Below, piece by piece: positions 1 to 13,500 of a stretch of DNA of 64,000 nt. The number at the start of each line of letters is the position of its first letter. Position 1 is the first letter of the stretch. The DNA is taken from positions 198,668-262,667 of the forward strand of contig JAVGVS010000455.1 in assembly GCA_032718565.1 (NCBI GenBank), in the 5' to 3' direction. This stretch comes from Distichodus sexfasciatus (lineage: Eukaryota > Chordata > Actinopteri > Characiformes > Distichodontidae). Below the pieces are notes generated by a model. The model was not told the origin of the DNA and did not search any database. It was given only the letters and a program-made list of their open reading frames with translations. The translations under genes and the position numbers were made by a program.

Positions 1-1179
1 CCTAACCCTACTCTGTAATAAGACAATCCGCCCTCTGCCTTTCTCCCACCCTCTGTGGACGTACCATTACTTCAGTGGGAGCAGGAGGAGAGTCCTCAGT
101 CGAGTCACTCTCGGACATTATAATTTGTGATTTGGCTGGTTGGACCTTCAAGCACCGATTTTTAATCTCTCCAAATTGCCTGTACATTTGATGGGCTTGA
201 TGTGCTTTTTAGGATTAGAAATACACTGTTCCGAATAGAGAATTATCGCTTGCATGTCCGACGGAACGTGTTATCAGCTGCTGAAGGCCACTTCCCTATT
301 TTGCCGACTCACAGACGAGGCCTTCTCTCTCCCTCGTTGCTTTGGTCAAACACAGACAAAGACCCTGCCTGTGATAACTTGGCTAAAGTCATTTTTATAT
401 ATAAAGTCATTCTACATAATGTAAGGAACCTTTTGTGTAAAGTTCACATTGATATCTTTAATGCTGACTGAGTAAGGCCACGTCAAAGATTTGGAAAATT
501 AGGGGCTCAGAAAAAAAATGTTTTTGAGAAATTTCAATTTAAAAAACACATTTCCAACATGGATGCACTGTCAAACTGTAATTATCATGACTATAGGTCA
601 TATACCAAACTGATACTTTTGAAAATTTGGTCAGTGATGTGCATGGCGAAAAAACATACCAATAACACTGAAATGAATGGTTGTGTGACTACAATCTACA
701 ATCCAAACGGCGCAGCGGCATTGATAGACACACACACCGACACTTTTTTTCTGAGGTAGCAAGCATAAAATGTCCATGGAATAGTTTGGTTAGCTTGACA
801 AAATGTTCACCCATCAAAAGAAATGCGCTGTTTCTGATGTGTACGCAGTGTCACAAAGCAATCCACACAAGAAAGTGGCACCCGGCTAAAGTCACAAGTT
901 TTCTGCCTTCCCTTGATCTGACATGATTGCAGCGAATGCGTGTTGAAATTAAGGTCCGTATGCACTTTCTAATGATAGAAAAAAGTTTGTAAACAGAATA
1001 ACACCCAAATCACCAGGTGTTTTTGCACAGAAATCATTAGACTTGGCGACTTTAGCTGGGTTTTCTCAGGCAGGGTCACATATATGACAAATTTCCATTT
1101 TCAGTTTTTTACAACCTATGTAAAACAGCGTACAACTGCTATGCATAATAATTTGGAACACTGTATTTTGAGTAATTTG

Positions 1180-1216
<37 letters not shown>

Positions 1217-1649
1217 TATTGATTTAAATTTAAGGCAAATGAACAAATTATAAAAAAATACATTTTATTTTCTCTGACCTACACATAAACAGAGAGAGAC
1301 CATGAATGAGTATAACAACTCTTACATCTATTGAGTAGGAAAAGTAAACGTGTTAAAGTCTCCAGATAGACTGCATGTTTGCTCAGTAGCGAACTTATAG
1401 TGTTTATTTCACCAGTGCTAGGACTAACGATCAGAGCTAGTTGCAAAACTTCATTTCAAGATTGTGAACTTCACAAAGAGTGACAGCAGATGCTCCTCTA
1501 GACTATAGACTTTGCTTTTTCCACCAGAGGAAAATTTTTGAGTTGGATTGCCTCCTTCAGTCATCGTACACAACTCACTGACTGTTTGAACCAAATGGAG
1601 GGGAAGGAGGCATGTTCCCGAGGGATTGGAAGGGCCATGAGTTTGGTAC
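1..1649. other. Presumed DHX57 intron or downstream sequence, no gene recognised
   Basis: AT-rich sequence with no DHX57 exon and only short open frames without family features. It holds an A29 run at 1182-1210. Nothing else here could be assigned. Confidence 0.4.
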
Positions 1650-1915
1650 CCTGTCGGCTGCCGGTGCCATTCTGTGTGGAGTTTGAATGCTCTCACTGGG
1701 TTCATGTGGTTTTTCCTCTGGGTACTCAGGCTTCTTCCCACTGTCCAAAAGCATGCAGTATAAGTTGACTGGCTACTTTAAATTGCCCCTAGGGTCGAGT
1801 GTATGTGGATGGATGTTTTACGAATGGATGCTCTGGATGTGGGTGGCACGGTGCCGCAGTGATTAGCACTGCAGCCTCACAGCGAGAAGTTCCTGGGTTT
1901 GATCACCAAACATTG
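1650..1915 (+). repeat. Two adjoining pieces of a teleost tRNA-head SINE
   Basis: 1668-1840 resembles the body of a common fish SINE (TCTGTGTGGAGTTTG, then TAAATTGCCCCTAGG). 1846-1915 is a tRNA-like head (GGTGGCACGGTGCCGCAGTG, then TTCCTGGGTTTGATC as a B box). The normal order is head then body, so this is the end of one copy followed by the start of another. Confidence 0.5.
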
Positions 1916-2190
1916 AACATTTGTTATGTCCAATCTTGACTGTGCGTCTGAGAAAAGTGATATACACATGTAACAAATAACACTAATAATAGGAGGGTTA
2001 TGAATAAAGGTTATATGCCAGGAGATCCATCAATATGCATTTAACTCCATCAAGGTATCATCAATGCATCTGGTCCAATATTAGGCCATTTTTCAGGGCA
2101 ATGCTTAATCGGCAAATTTGACATATATTGATTTAGTGGTGCCTGCTAGTCTAGGGGTAGGACGCTGTAAATGAAATTATTGATTGTTAC

Positions 2191-2308
2191 CTGGAGGATA
2201 GTTGTGGTCTCCCTCCAAAATCCACTCCAGAAGACTCTCCACAAGATCCATGTTGAGTTTATCCAGGTCTATGGCAGCCAGGGTTTTTAGCACAGACTTT
2301 GAGCAATC
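2191..2308 (-). CDS. dhx57: DHX57 exon 11, last exon in the window
   Basis: Acceptor TAATAG at 2309 and donor CCAG|GTAACA at 2191. Encodes CSKSVLKTLAAIDLDKLNMD and a segment ending LLEWILEGDHNYPPG, which fits the start of the second RecA-like domain of DHX57. Phase 1 at entry matches exon 10. No further DHX57 exon is visible in 1-2190. Confidence 0.85.
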
Positions 2309-5300
2309 TATTACAAGATATTTTGAAAATAGTACAAAGTACTAATAGTACAAATAGTACAAGTACAAAGCCAGACAAACACTATAATTGCCCATAAATC
2401 ACCTGTATTTGGTATATTCCTGACCAAATACCCTGGTATATCTGTATTTTAGACTTTTGTGTTTATTATTCTATGTCACATATTCTACATTCATATTCTA
2501 AATTCTTTTATATTATTCTTTTTTGTTCTAGATTTCATAGTTTTAGCTTTATGTAGTATAGAAGTGCTGATATTTTACCGTAGACATTACTAGAAATAGT
2601 AAAATCAGTGTCTGTTTTATTGGTTTTAGAGCTGAAACAATTATTCCAATGACTCAAATAATTCGATTACAAAAAATGATCGAGGCAATTTTTTATAGAA
2701 TCGAAGTTTCATGCACAAAAACAAAATTAAATGCATAAAAACACATAAATGACACACGCACTGTTTGTGAGCGCACGCATGAGTGCCATTATTTGCTAAA
2801 ACACTTCAGTTCAGTCAAAACTTCCCCTTTATTACAGACAAAACTCTTTAGCCGATAAATAACCACAACAACCAGCATTCAACTCAGAATATTTCGGAAC
2901 TCACATCCATTGCCTTGTGTGAGTGGTGTCCGGGGGATTGTAGGAAATGTAGCTCTCACCCAGAAAAGCCAAAGTAGCTAATTTTATAGGCCAAAATGGT
3001 TCAAAATGAACCAAAACTTCAGTATTTCTTCATTTTCAATTAATTCTGAACGCAAAATCACAAGGCATGTATGACTAACATCTACACAGACACAAGAATA
3101 AGCCTAAAACCAAAGTATAGTTAAGCGTCACAAAATTTCTCAGGGGCGTAAAGGTTCATTTTGATTTTTGAAAAAGGAACATTCAGGAATAAAAGCCAAT
3201 TGGTTGTACATTTTCAGATTTATCTTTTTTTCTAATCGATGTAGAAATCGTCAGAATACTCGATTACAAAAATAATCAATATTTGCCGCTCTAATTGGTT
3301 ATGCAGAGACATTCCATGGCTAAATACTGTGAGTAAAAATAAGGTTTGTACCGGACAGGGAGAAAAACCTATTTATCCATCTGATTTCCATCTGGATAAA
3401 GAGAAAAATCTTTTGAGAACAAATAATACATTTTTCGATATTAATTTTTTCCTAATGCTTACTTTATGCAGAATGGAGAAGTATTTTCTGATCAATAGAA
3501 AATGAAGTTTTGGGTAATTCTGAGCCAATTTGGACTCAAATTGGCCTATGAAATGAGCTGCTTTTGGCCTTTCTGAGAGGAGAGTACATTTCCCAAAATC
3601 TTCCGGTTGTGTGACGGGGGCGTGTCACAAAAATGCGATGAAGGTGCATCTGAAATAAACACCGAAAATATCAATATGTTTTTGCTATTTATTAGCTAAA
3701 CTATGAGCCTTGTCTGTAATAAAAGGGAGGATGTTACTGAACTGGAGCGCTTTATTGAGCAATGGCGCATGTTTACATGGAGAAAAATGTATGTTTTTAC
3801 GCAATTACTTTTGTTTTTATTTTCTGAATAACTCAGACTTTGACGGCACAATCATTTAGCACAAACCCAAATAATCCCAGACAGTGGCTGAGGTATTAGC
3901 TTTTTAACTAATTCTGTGCCATCACTGCACTAGGTCTAGCGCTTCTTCGCTACTTTGCAGCAGTGGCCTCTTTAACGCGGTCTGTCTGCATTTTTGCCAT
4001 TTCCTGGCGTGTGCAATGTACTACATTAAAATCACGTCACTGTCTTTTCCGTAAGTTGAATAAAAATGCAGATATTTAATTTTGGCGAGTACTAGAAGGT
4101 ATATATACTCAATTAATAGTTATGGTAAAGTGACTCCAAAAATTAAAATGAATACCAATGAATAACTGCACCAGATGTGCTCAACCATTTGTAGTGCTAG
4201 TATGAATCTTGTTTCCTCTTACTTGTGTATCGCAGGGTGAGTTCTTGCATACCGAGTTCTTGGTCAGGGATGGACGCTTTGACAGAATCTTTTCTCGTGA
4301 ATGAGCTAAATGACCAGTCATCCTCGTCATCAATATGCTTCATAAAAACTGGTCCCTTTCCAGTCCTGCCACCCTGATTAGATGGACTATTCTGCTTGGC
4401 CACACGACGATATGGACTGCCATCCTCTATCACGTACCTGACAACAACAACAAAAAAGACGGCATAGTCAGGTACCACAGAAATAAATGCTTGAAAGTGA
4501 CAAAATATATGTTCCAGAGACCTTTGTTCTTTACCTGGTCTTAGTGATGGCATCCTCAAGGAAAAACTGGTCCACTGAGAATGTACGTCCTGTAGTAGAA
4601 TTGAGTTATTGTCATCGGGAAAAAAAAGGATGTGCCTAAGTAGAGTCTGACGACATTTTACCTGGTATGTGGATGGCAGGGCAGTTTTGAAAATACTGGG
4701 AGAAGAGCTCAGCATTAAGAGTGGCACTCATCAGAATGATCTTCAAATCCGTTCTCTGCGCCATCAGGTCCTTCAGAACCAGCAATAGGAAGTCACTGGC
4801 AGAGAGGAAGTGATGACAATGTCATGTGCCATTCTTAGGTCAATTTGTTTACATGTGAGAGAAAACATGTGTTTTATTGGTCTCACCTCTCCTCTGTGCG
4901 CTCATGAACCTCATCTACAATGATATGAGTGATGTCAGTAAGTTCAGCATCTCCTTCCAGTCTCCGCAAGAGAACACCGGTGGTACAGAACAACAATCTT
5001 GTACTCGAGGACTGGATACACAAACAAATATAAACACACATTTTACTCAGTTTAAATTGCAAACTTAACATGCATCAAAACTGAACATGCAACACATTTT
5101 ATCTGTATGCTGCCGCAAAATAGTCAAAGAAGTTGATCAAGAAGTCTGCTCAAGTGATTGCAACATAAATCGTAGCAGCAGTGGAAGGGCCTGACTTGGT
5201 TGCTAAAGAGGTGTAAACATTTTTTTAAGGCTTTAAAAGCATGGGAATAATTAAAATAATCAGAGAACAAAAGATATTTTGTTCCAATGGCTATAGCAAT

Positions 5301-8300
5301 AGCAGCACTATACATGAGTGTAGTACTTGGGGCAGATGGTAGCATAACAGTTAGGATGTTCGCCCAGTGATCGGATGGTTGCGGGTTGGATTCCGGACCG
5401 GTAAAGGTACTACTGAGGCACTCATGAGCAAGGTTCCTTCCCTAAGCCCTGCTCTCTGGTTGCTGCCTATGTTAACTGCCCATTGCTCTTTCACTGCGGA
5501 TGGGTGAAATGCAGAAGTCACATTTTGTTGTGGTGCACCGCATGGTGTGGTGACAAATGACAAATCACTCATTTGCCTGCTTAAATTTCCATCTAATAAG
5601 TGCTTGAGAAAACTGATAGATTAAGAGTGTGTCCCTGCTTGCTGCAATGCTATCTAATTACTTTTCATAGTACAAATGCAATTATACAGCATTTAAATGA
5701 ACAAATTTATACAGCTAAAGCTGTAAGGTAAAGAGCTAGATCAGATCAGTACCTACTCCCAACTTTATACATAAAAGCGTGTTTGAAAGTTACCCTGACA
5801 GTCTCCAAGCGGATCTGGTATCCGGTAGAGTGACCCAGGGCCTCTGCCCGTTCCTGAGCGACCCTGGAGGCCACAGCGATAGCAGAAATGCGGCGTGGTT
5901 GAGTGCAAATGATATTGGCCACTCCACCTGGCTGTCCTTTGAGGGAATCATCCAAGATGAACTGAGGGACCTGGGTAGTTTTACCACACCTGGGATTGAA
6001 AACAGTTATTATTAAGTGACATGTAATACATCATGTGACATTGATCAATTGCTAGGCTGCTTTAAGACATACCCTGTCATCCCACTGATCACGAGAACTT
6101 GGTTCTGATCCAAAGAGTCCAAAATGTTCTCTCTCTCTTCCCACGCAGGCATTTTGTGTCTCTGCTGCTGCATGGAAGTATAGCGACGAGAAGACTGACA
6201 GACAAAATGCAATTAGGGACTTTTTCCTTCCCAGATGTTTAACAATAACCCTAAATTCCTACATTTCAAACCACAATACAACAATCCCAACCTTATATTA
6301 ACACCTCCTGGTGTTGATGCATTCAATGACTTTATGCAAACTGAATTTGAAGCTCTTTTTCTGGAAACAACAAATGGACCGCTTCGAAGCTTGATGTTAA
6401 AGTAGCTGGTATTCTAATTTAACAGAAAATATTGTGCTTCTTCAAAGGGTTACTCTGGCCAAAACAGAAAAGCTAATGATGCTCTAAAAAAAAGACATAG
6501 TAGAGCCTATAAAATAAACTGCTCCATTAACACACCAGCTTCACAAGCTGTAAGTGAAGTGTCTGTATATGCAAAGATAAGCTCTAACAAAGATAACATC
6601 AAGGTGTTACCAGTTTTCTCCTGAACTCTCTACAAAGTTTCTTGTTCTCCTGGAGGACTTCCTCAGCGCAAGCCTCTGTCTTCTTCATCCTTTTCCTAAA
6701 GTTAACATAACTTTCATTCTGCACAGGAACACATTCTTCAGCACTGTGATCAAGGTCTTCTCCATCCTCTGCATCATTACTGTTCAGAAACTCTGCAGTA
6801 GGAAATAAATAGAACAAATCAATTCACTGTGTTCTAATTAGGGATGCAACGGTACAGTGTGCCCACGGTTCGGTACGTACCAGTTTTTGGGCCACGGTAT
6901 CGGTACGGTTTCAGTACATTAATGTTATCTTAGCTCTAACATCCAGTATGTTCTTTGCCTTCTCAATTTCTAGGGTTGAAAGAATTATTCGAATAACTCA
7001 AATAATTTGAGTACAAAAAATGGTTGAGACAATTTCTCTAGAATTAAACCTTCGTTTAATTCTTTTCATTCACAACAGCATGCTCCGCTCGTGTTTCACA
7101 CGGACCCTTATTAGTGACGCACAACATTTTCAGTGGCACGATCAAGGCAAGACCTGATCCCTCTGAATGTGAAAGCATTTGCAAGATATTCAGTGGACAA
7201 AACCAGAAATAAATGCGTATAAACGCACAAATGACATTTTTCACGATGTAAACACCTGCGCTATGTGAGCGTGCGTGTGAGCGCGATTACTCACTAAAAT
7301 GCTACAGTTTAGTCAAATCTTCCCTTTTATGACAAACTAAACTCATGTTTTAGCTGATAAATAACAACCAGAATTCTATTATATATACTGTATATACATA
7401 TGTATATATATATATAGGGCTGTGCGATATGGCAAAAAAATCATGTTACGGTATATTTTGAGCCCTAGGCGAAAGACGGTATATATTGCGGTATATAATT
7501 AGATCTGAAAATTTTAATATAACTGTTTTTGAAAGGGACCAGGAAGTCGTATAATAAACTGTTAAGACATTTCAAAGTAGTTGTGAACCTGGAATATTAA
7601 TTTTTTTTATTAAATAAAAAATATGAAAACAATTTAAAGTGCCACATTGTTGCAACCTGTGCTAAAAAAGTTCTTAAAGTTCAATAACTTTCTTTTCTGT
7701 AAACAAAGACCAACAGATGAAAAAAATTAAATAAAGTGCAAAAAGAACACTTTTTTTAGTTTATGGCATAAAACTAATGCCTGTCCACAGTCTCTGGCTT
7801 AAGTGCAGACCGGTGGCATTTTACAATGTTGCCACCAGTGCTAAATGCCCTTTCTGACGGGGCACTTGTTGCAGGAATGCAAAGGAATTTCTTGGCCAGG
7901 CTTGCTACTCTTGGAAAATTAACCTGGTGCAACTTCCACCACTCCAGTAGGTCAGCTTCTCCATCCACATCTAGTGCCTGCAGGTAACTTTTTAACTCCA
8001 CTTCAATGGCACCTCTGTCAGAGAAAGCAGCTGGGCCAGGAAAGGCTGACTTTTTGAAAAAGCTGCCCAGACTGCGTTTCACCTTCTTGGGCTGTACAGC
8101 TTCTTTAGAGGCTTCTGTGCTCGTATGCAGTAGTGATTCTGTGGTGGACACGGCTTGTGTCTCACTCTCCAGCAGAGCCTGAATTTCTGCCGCTGCTTTG
8201 GTCTTGATGTATTCCCTTCGGTCATTAGTTATGTATGACGCTTTGAATCGTGGATCGACGAGGGAGGCCATATCCAGCAGGTCATCAGTGACAGGGTCTG

Positions 8301-10489
8301 AGTATTTTTCATTTAAATACTGGAGGACAGTCCTCTTCATATCCTTGGTCAGTTCTGTGTCATTCTCAGCTAGAGGAAGAACTGTGTTATTTAACAGATT
8401 GAGAACAGGTTTTAGGTATGACACACTGACATACTCTTCCCCAGAGAGTGCATCTGTGAACTCAGTCAGGAGACTGAGTGTCTTTTTCACTGATTCTAAG
8501 ACATCAAGGTTCTGCCAAGTAGGTACCAGGTGCCTGGTTTTCTTATCTGCTTTCAGGACCAGTGATATGGCCTTCTCCTGTTCAAGCACCCGTTCAATAA
8601 TTTTTTGTCGTGACCATCTTGTCGGCGTCTCTGTGATGAGGTGATGAGGAGGCAAGTGTAGCTCAGCCTGGGCTTTAGCCAGTGCTTTCTTCCTTTTCCA
8701 AGTACAAGAAAATGCACTCACAATTTTCTTGCACATGCCAATAGCGCGTTGAATCCGGGGCTCTTTCACGCTTGTCTCTGTTGAAAAAATTGTATGATAT
8801 TATTAATCCAGTTCACTTGACACTTCTTCCGATACATCAACATTTACCAGCATAACGGTACCACCAGACAAAACAATATCTGTGCAATTCCATGGAAAGT
8901 GGACTTTCTGTTACATCCTTAAGGCCAGTGAAATACAGGTATTTGTATGAGTGATTATTAAATTATTATTATTAAATTTGAGGAATTTCTGTATGTTGTA
9001 GAATACAAGGTTACATAACATTGCTACAGTATATTTAAATAATATATAATACTAATAATAATAATACTATGCTTACTCATATTCTTTCACCAGAATCATT
9101 TTGCATTTTGAATCTTGAATCTTTTATCATGCGTCCCTTCAGGATTCTGAGATTTTTTGTGATTTTTGAGATCAAAATAACATTTTTGGTGGTGTTTTCT
9201 CCAAATTTGCAATTTTGGTCTATATCTATATTTATAAATGTATACATTTATCTCTGTTTAACTGAATTTCAACGTCAATTTCCCCTTTATTTATTTATTT
9301 TCTCCACCCATTTTTCTCAGCGCATATCCTCCTACAGTTTTATGCTATGCTATTAACCTACATTATTAACTCAAGCTGGTCATCCAGCAGTCAGAAAATA
9401 TTTACAACATCAATGTTGCTCAAGGACAAAAAAAAGCGTTAAATTACCGATTGCAAGGTGGAGCCTGTGGCCGAAGCACTGCAGTCTTGTCCAGTCTTTC
9501 AGTTCCGCTGCTTTTACAACATTGGTACCACTGTCGGTTGTTATGCATACTTGCCACTCTTCGTCAAGTCCCCATGACTCAAGTGCTTCCTTTAGTCCCT
9601 GGGCTATCAATTCACCTGTATGGTCCTCGGGGAAATAGGATGTTTGTAGGCATTTGCTACACAACTTCCACTCATCACTGATGAAGTGGACTGTGAGGCT
9701 GATATAAGGGTCCAAAGTGCGCCTCCACCACAAGTCCGTGCTTGTGGTCGAGGCGCATTAAACATTAGTAGCATAATGTTTGATGCCATGGAGATGTGTT
9801 TTACTTGCTCGCTGACCTTGCCATGCAATTTGGGCATTTCGACTTCGCTAAAATACATGCGGTTAGGTACCACGTATCGGGAATCAAGGACTTTAATCAT
9901 TTCTTTAAAGCCGCTTCTCTCCACTGTTTGGCAAGGCAACATGTCCTTGTACAAGAATACAGATATAGCATTTGTAATTTCCGTCCACCGCCAACTCTTT
10001 TTGTCATACGGAGAGCCTTTAGAAAATGCTTGGGTGATTGAGGTCTGCCGGCCAACTTTATCACTTGTGCTCTGAGACTGACTTGGCGTTTGAAAAAGGC
10101 GCATTCTTTGGCTTCTCTCTTCATATTCAACAGCGTGTTTCGTTTTAAGATGGTAGAACAGATTGCTCGTGTTACCTCTCTTTGCAATTTCAATCGCCCG
10201 GCATATTTTGCAGATTATGTTTTTCTGCTCAGTATCCGAGACCCTAAATCCAAACCATGTCCAGATTATGGACGTTGCACCGGTCTTCTTAACGAGCTGC
10301 TCTTCCATACACTCTCTCTCCATTTTCCGAAAACAAATGCCTCGTGGTGTGGTTTTCGCACATTTGACGCGACTTGATTACGTCATTTTCGCAGGCGAGG
10401 AGCGGAAATTTCAGCGGTATGCCGGTATGATCAAAATCTCTATTGCTGGCCAAATTTATATCGCATACCTTTTATACCGTGCACTCCTA

Positions 10490-10524
<35 letters not shown>

Positions 10525-13500
10525 CATAGACATGTATTTATATATATATTTACACACAGTACATATATTTATAATAAGTTATAGTTCTTCTTTCCTATGG
10601 ATTATTCTTATTATAAAATTGAAAAAAAAACCCTGATCAATTGAAAATGAAGAAATACGAAAGTTTTGGGATGTTTTGAGTAGAGCTGAAACGATTATTC
10701 GAATAACTCGAATAATTCGATTACAAAAAATGGTCAAGGCACTTTTTCCAGAATCGAAGCTTTGTTTAATTCATTGCACTCTCTAGTGCATGCGCCGCTT
10801 GTGTTTCACACAGATGCTTATTAATGATGCACAACGTTTTTAGAAGTGCGATCAAGACAAGACCTGATCCCTCAGTATGTGAAAGCATTTGTGAGATATT
10901 CCGTGCGCACCCTGTTTGTGAGCGCCCGTGTTAGCACACCATTACTCGCTAAAACGCTCCAGTTCAGTTTAAACGTCCCCTTTATAACAGACAAAACGCA
11001 TATGTTAGCTGATAACCACAACAACCAGCGTTCTACTCACAACACATAACGACCACTTACAGTCAAAAACTCACATCAGAAACGTTTCGTTTTGCATGAA
11101 AAATTTTTGTTTTTTGTTGTTTACAGATAAATCTTTTACCAAAGCAGAAAATGTTCTGCTGAACCCTAGCACTTTGTTGAAGTTGAACAACAGTCATTTA
11201 ATGTGAATTTTTTTCTATTGCATTGTTTTTTTTCCCCCCATCCACTCCATAATTAGACACTTTTTAGGTGAATAAATATGATCATAACGTAAAACAGAAT
11301 TTAGGAAAAAACAAAACGGAATTTAGGAAAAAACAAAATGGATTTCATAGGGCCCTACATAGATAATAAATAGACAAATTACATAGACATACACATGTAA
11401 TTACATTACATAGACATATTATTAGCATAATGCTAGCAACAGGCTAATGATGTTGCTAGCAACATGCTAATATAGTTAGCATAATGCTAGCAACATGCTA
11501 ATCAGCTAAACGTCATGCTAGCAACATGCTAAGCACTCTAGCATCATGTTAGAGACATTCTAATGATGTTGCTAGCAACATGCTAATATAGTTAGCATAA
11601 TGCTAGCAACATGGTAATCAGCTAAACGTCAATGCTAGCAACATGCTAATCACACTAGCATCATGTTAGGAACATGCTACACATGTTATTAGCAGAATGC
11701 TAATATAATTAGCATAAGGCTAGCAAAATGCTAATATCGTTAGCATCATGCTAGCCACGTGCTAATATAATTAGCATAACGCTAACAACATGCTAATATT
11801 ATTAGCATATTGCTAGCAACATGCTAATCATGTTAGCATCATGTTAACAGCATGCTAATGAGGTTGCTAGGGGGCGTGGCTTATGAGCATCATGATAAAT
11901 GCGAAAAAGACTGATTGGTTGCCCCCATATACCACCCCATTCCCGAATGAGCTGCACAATTTGCCACCTCTTTCATGGGTCTACGACAAAGGGTACAGGA
12001 ATAGTTCTGCGCCAAAATCCACATTCTAAGTCAATGGGGCAACTTTGGGCGCCTTTTCCGCCCCAGGGGCAAAACTTATACCCTCTTGCGGGGTATGTTC
12101 TGACACAGCTTGCAAGCCTCTTTAAATGTGGTGGATTTCTAGCAAATTCTCACTCTGCGCTTCAATCCGTCAAATTTGCTCTCAATATTAAGTCTATGGG
12201 ATTTTTGCCCTGCGGGGGCAATTAACCGCCCACCCCTTAGAAAAGTCATAGCACCCCATTCCCGAATAAGGCGCACGAATCGGAAATTTGACCTTTCTAC
12301 AAAATTCCCTCTCTGCGCTACAGTCCGTTTTCATTAGAAATGTGCTGATTTGATAACTATGTTAGCATTTACACATCAAACTATGACTAGTGCAGGGCAT
12401 CCTAAATACAACAACATAAAGCATGTATTGCTAACTTCTACTCACACTCTAGAATAAGCCTAAAAACAAATGTATTATCTTTATTCTTTTTTTAATAATT
12501 CATCCGATTACTCAATTAATCGATAAGAAAATCGATAGAATACTCAATTACAAAAAGAATCAATAGTTGCAGCTCTAGTTTTGAGCCAAATTGGACTCAT
12601 TTTGGCCTATAAAATGAGCTGCTTTTGGCCTTTCTGGAAGAGAACTACATTTCCCACAATCCTCTGCATGCGAGTCAGCGCAACGTCACAATAATCTCAA
12701 CAAAAAACTCTACTGTGAGTAGAACGCTGGTATTTTTCAGCTAAAATATGAGTTTAGTCTGTAACAAAGGTAAGATTTGACTGAACTGGAGCGTTTCAGT
12801 GAGAGCCGTGAGTGCTCAGACACATTGCGCAAGTGTTTACACAGCTGACCAGCGATCCTGCATAACCAACTTTCTAATAAGTCTGCGATGGGCACCCACT
12901 CCCACTCGCATTTTAATTTACATTGATCTGCTTTTAACTCAAATATGCCTTTGCGTTCAACTGAAATCCGTCACAGCTAGAGTATAATGGTATAATTCAC
13001 ACCCAATTTTTTTTTTTCATTTTTTATATTACAGTTTGTATGTCTTTTAGGTTAATAAAAGTTGACTGCACTTTAGAATTAAGGAAACAAAGCTTCTAAA
13101 ATGGACATAAAATGAAATCCTTGGGCGTTACTTATGAGCATATTGTTCATGTACTGTATATTCACAATAATAACATGCAAGTGTAACGGATGGAAGAAAT
13201 GATTTATTTTTTTATGGTTTCCAATATTTCACATTAAATTCTCCTTTCCTGATTAAGTCACTTTTATTTTGAAATTGGCATCCCTCGTTGATGACGTTAT
13301 TGGCGCCAGATCACGTGCCATCCTCAGTTCGCGGGCTGTACGCTGGGGATAGGTAGGCGCGTGTCATGCTCTCTCTTCTTTTGAAGTTTAATAATGTTAA
13401 ATCACTTATTTTTCAAATGTAATCACTTTGTAAATAGTTACAGCGTATTTCTATTTTGGGGGTCGTGTATTATCTGTATCAAAGAGATTAATTTTGTTGC

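Larger units (their letters stand above)
7415..10489 (-). mobile_element. Near-complete hAT transposon with BED-finger transposase
   Basis: The left end TAGGGCTGTGCGATATGGC and right end ATACCGTGCACTCCTA are imperfect inverted termini carrying GGTATA-rich subterminal sequence. It lies in a TA microsatellite, so the 8-bp duplication (alternating T and A) cannot be told apart from the array. The transposase is on the minus strand in two exons, with one frameshift in the first. The 3.1 kb size fits an autonomous hAT. The copy lies in DHX57 intron 3. Confidence 0.8.

Noticed and set aside
8..118. A 36-codon acidic reading frame on the minus strand starting MSESDSTEDSPPAPTE
   Set aside because: It looks like a transposase-type acidic start but is too short, has no downstream domain and no splice context that I could support.
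4335..4544. A 69-codon plus-strand frame over DHX57 exon 10
   Set aside because: Antisense shadow of a well-supported exon.
5329..5420. A tRNA gene suggested by the B box
   Set aside because: No full cloverleaf or terminator follows. The same body follows the box at 28951, so it is a SINE head.
9069..9356. A 95-codon hydrophobic frame inside the hAT
   Set aside because: It lies in the probable transposase intron (8778-9447), is AT-rich by composition and lacks any family signature.
11405..11875. A repeat array resembling CRISPR spacing
   Set aside because: Unit length and spacing vary, the core is a known style of fish minisatellite, and the host is a vertebrate.
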